Shown here: piece by piece, positions 6,772 through 7,206 of the stretch
Layout: each line of letters begins with the position of its first letter
How positions within the stretch are numbered: position 1 is the stretch's first letter
NCBI GenBank assembly: GCA_025924495.1
Contig: JAICIG010000404.1
Coordinates: 1-7,206, forward strand
Length of the DNA stretch: 7,206 bases
Direction: 5' to 3'
From: Pirellulales bacterium
GTDB lineage: Bacteria > Planctomycetota > Planctomycetia > Pirellulales > JAICIG01
Notes under the pieces: model-generated
What the model was told of the DNA's origin: nothing
The model's input: the letters and a program-made list of their open reading frames with translations, nothing else
Database searches by the model: none
Made by a program: the position numbers and the translations under genes

Positions 6772-6796
6772 CGTTCCCACGCTCAGCGTGGGAACG
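6772..6796. repeat. Hairpin, 11-bp stem, right copy of the REPIN-like element
   Basis: Stem arms 6772-6782 and 6786-6796 pair perfectly around the loop TCA. The inner 10 pairs equal those of the left copy; the outermost pair is changed on both sides (C-G instead of G-C), so pairing is kept. Confidence 0.8.
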
Positions 6797-7028
6797 AGCA
6801 TGAAACAGCGCAGCTGCGAACTTGCTCGCGCCTATTTGGCCAAGTTGGCTGCTGCACCTACGGCTGTGGGCAGGCCGAGAAGGCGTAAACATCGTCCCTC
6901 AGGCCCAAGTCCAGGCATCGCCTCGCCGGTTGTTGCCGTTTTCGCTTACCTGTCGCGGCGCACGCCGCGGTTCCCACCGAACTTTCCCGGTCGAGATTGG
7001 CCAACTTCGTCAGGTCGGGATTTGGAAA
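6797..7028. other. Non-coding stretch, no gene recognised
   Basis: No frame here has a ribosome site or family resemblance. The short minus-strand frame through 6858-7127 reads a low-complexity, Arg/Ser-rich peptide dictated by the repeats and is not taken as a gene. The only structure noted is the hairpin at 6954-6969. Confidence 0.6.
6954..6969. repeat. Small GC hairpin CGCGGCG-CA-CGCCGCG
   Basis: Arms of 7 bp (6954-6960 and 6963-6969) pair perfectly around two bases, so in practice it is a 6-bp stem with a GCAC loop. It has no T tract after it and its role is unknown. Confidence 0.5.
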
Positions 7029-7165
7029 TCGGAAGTCGGAATTCACAGAGGCGTCGTTGGGTTCAAGGCGAGTGGCCTGTTCTGCTCCGCGTTCCGAGCT
7101 ACCCGCTCCGCGTTCCGAATTCCGCACTCCGCGTTCTGCTCCGACCTCCGAATTCCGACTTCCGA
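7029..7165. repeat. 16-bp inverted repeat pair of a third repeat family
   Basis: TCGGAAGTCGGAATTC at 7029-7044 is the exact reverse complement of 7150-7165, with 105 bases between. The arms themselves are built of a degenerate CGGAAKT-like short unit, so part of the match may come from low complexity. It carries no coding signal. Confidence 0.65.
7085..7147 (+). repeat. Three tandem units of 21 bp, each starting CTCCGCGTTC
   Basis: CTCCGCGTTC occurs at 7085, 7106 and 7127, exactly 21 bases apart, with the rest of each unit less conserved (units 1 and 2 also share CCGA after the core). A decayed version, CTCCGAATTC, follows at 7146. The block fills most of the loop between the arms of the 16-bp inverted repeat. 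Confidence 0.7.
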
Positions 7166-7206
7166 CCTCGGCTGCCGCCTCCAGCTTCCAGTGCCACGGT
7201 CCGTCG

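Larger units (their letters stand above)
6627..6796. repeat. REPIN-like compound inverted element (about 170 bp) with nested palindromes
   Basis: Two 45-bp blocks, 6628-6672 and 6751-6795, are inverted copies (38 of 45 match) around a 78-nt middle. Each has a 23-bp near-perfect palindrome (stem GTTCCCACGC, loop TCA), a 7-base variable spacer, and a 15-bp tail containing a small hairpin (GACGC...GCGTC, loop TCC in one and AGA in the other). Five of the seven mismatches fall in the spacer. The order is palindrome-tail-middle-tail-palindrome, the form of a pair of inverted REP sequences (REPIN) or a non-autonomous element. No transposase or RAYT gene is in the window. The middle holds a further GGACCG/CGGTCC stem (6714-6719 with 6732-6737). 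It lies in non-coding DNA upstream of the beta-propeller gene. Confidence 0.75.

Noticed and set aside
6627..6796. Reading the two 23-bp palindromes as a CRISPR array
   Set aside because: There are only two copies, 122 bases apart between repeats and with inverted tails, and no cas genes are present. Repeated near-perfect palindromes with mirrored tails fit a REP-type pair better.
6495..6892. Two short minus-strand frames (84 and 70 codons) upstream of and overlapping the beta-propeller gene start
   Set aside because: They cross the REPIN-like hairpins and overlap the signal-peptide region in another frame, and they show no domain or ribosome site.
6858..7127. A minus-strand frame of 89 codons in the right-hand spacer
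   Set aside because: It runs through the 21-bp and CGGAAGT-type repeats, which dictate its sequence. There is no ribosome site and no recognisable domain.

Overview
The window looks like a piece of a GC-rich bacterial chromosome, most likely from a planctomycete (Pirellulales-like). This is an inference. It rests on the secreted PQQ-like beta-propeller protein opening with the WPQWRGP signature that is very common in that phylum, and on the repeat-laden intergenic DNA. No phage, transposase, CRISPR, rRNA or tRNA signal was seen.

Bases 2-5014 carry a compact plus-strand gene row, probably one operon. It holds the C-terminal end of a thiamine pyrophosphate (TPP) enzyme of the pyruvate oxidase/acetolactate synthase type (2-301), an enolase-superfamily acid-sugar dehydratase/racemase-like enzyme (319-1431), a 1032-residue FAD plus Fe-S 2-hydroxyacid dehydrogenase-like fusion (1474-4572), and a small PPC/DUF296 protein (4583-5014). 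Gaps are 17, 42 and 10 bp, and the last gene's ribosome site overlaps the stop codon of the gene before it. Together they suggest oxidation of a hydroxy or sugar acid: dehydration or epimerisation by the enolase-family enzyme, flavin/Fe-S oxidation of a 2-hydroxyacid with electrons passed to the membrane, and decarboxylation of a 2-oxoacid by the TPP enzyme. The substrate cannot be read from the sequence.

Bases 5015-5220 separate this row from a convergent minus-strand gene. They hold a perfect 26-bp inverted repeat with 9-bp tandem units inside it, placed where a two-way terminator would sit.

Bases 5221-6528 (minus strand) encode a secreted PQQ-like (BamB/quinoprotein dehydrogenase fold) beta-propeller with a signal peptide and a good ribosome site.

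Bases 6529-7206 have no convincing gene. They hold a REPIN-like compound inverted element (6627-6796), a short GC-rich hairpin, a GC palindrome, and a third repeat family (about 7029-7165) with a 21-bp periodic block. Three unrelated repeat families, each arranged as an inverted pair around a 63-105 nt loop, are the most unusual feature of the window. No clear new multi-gene system was found; the operon is an uncommon combination of known families.
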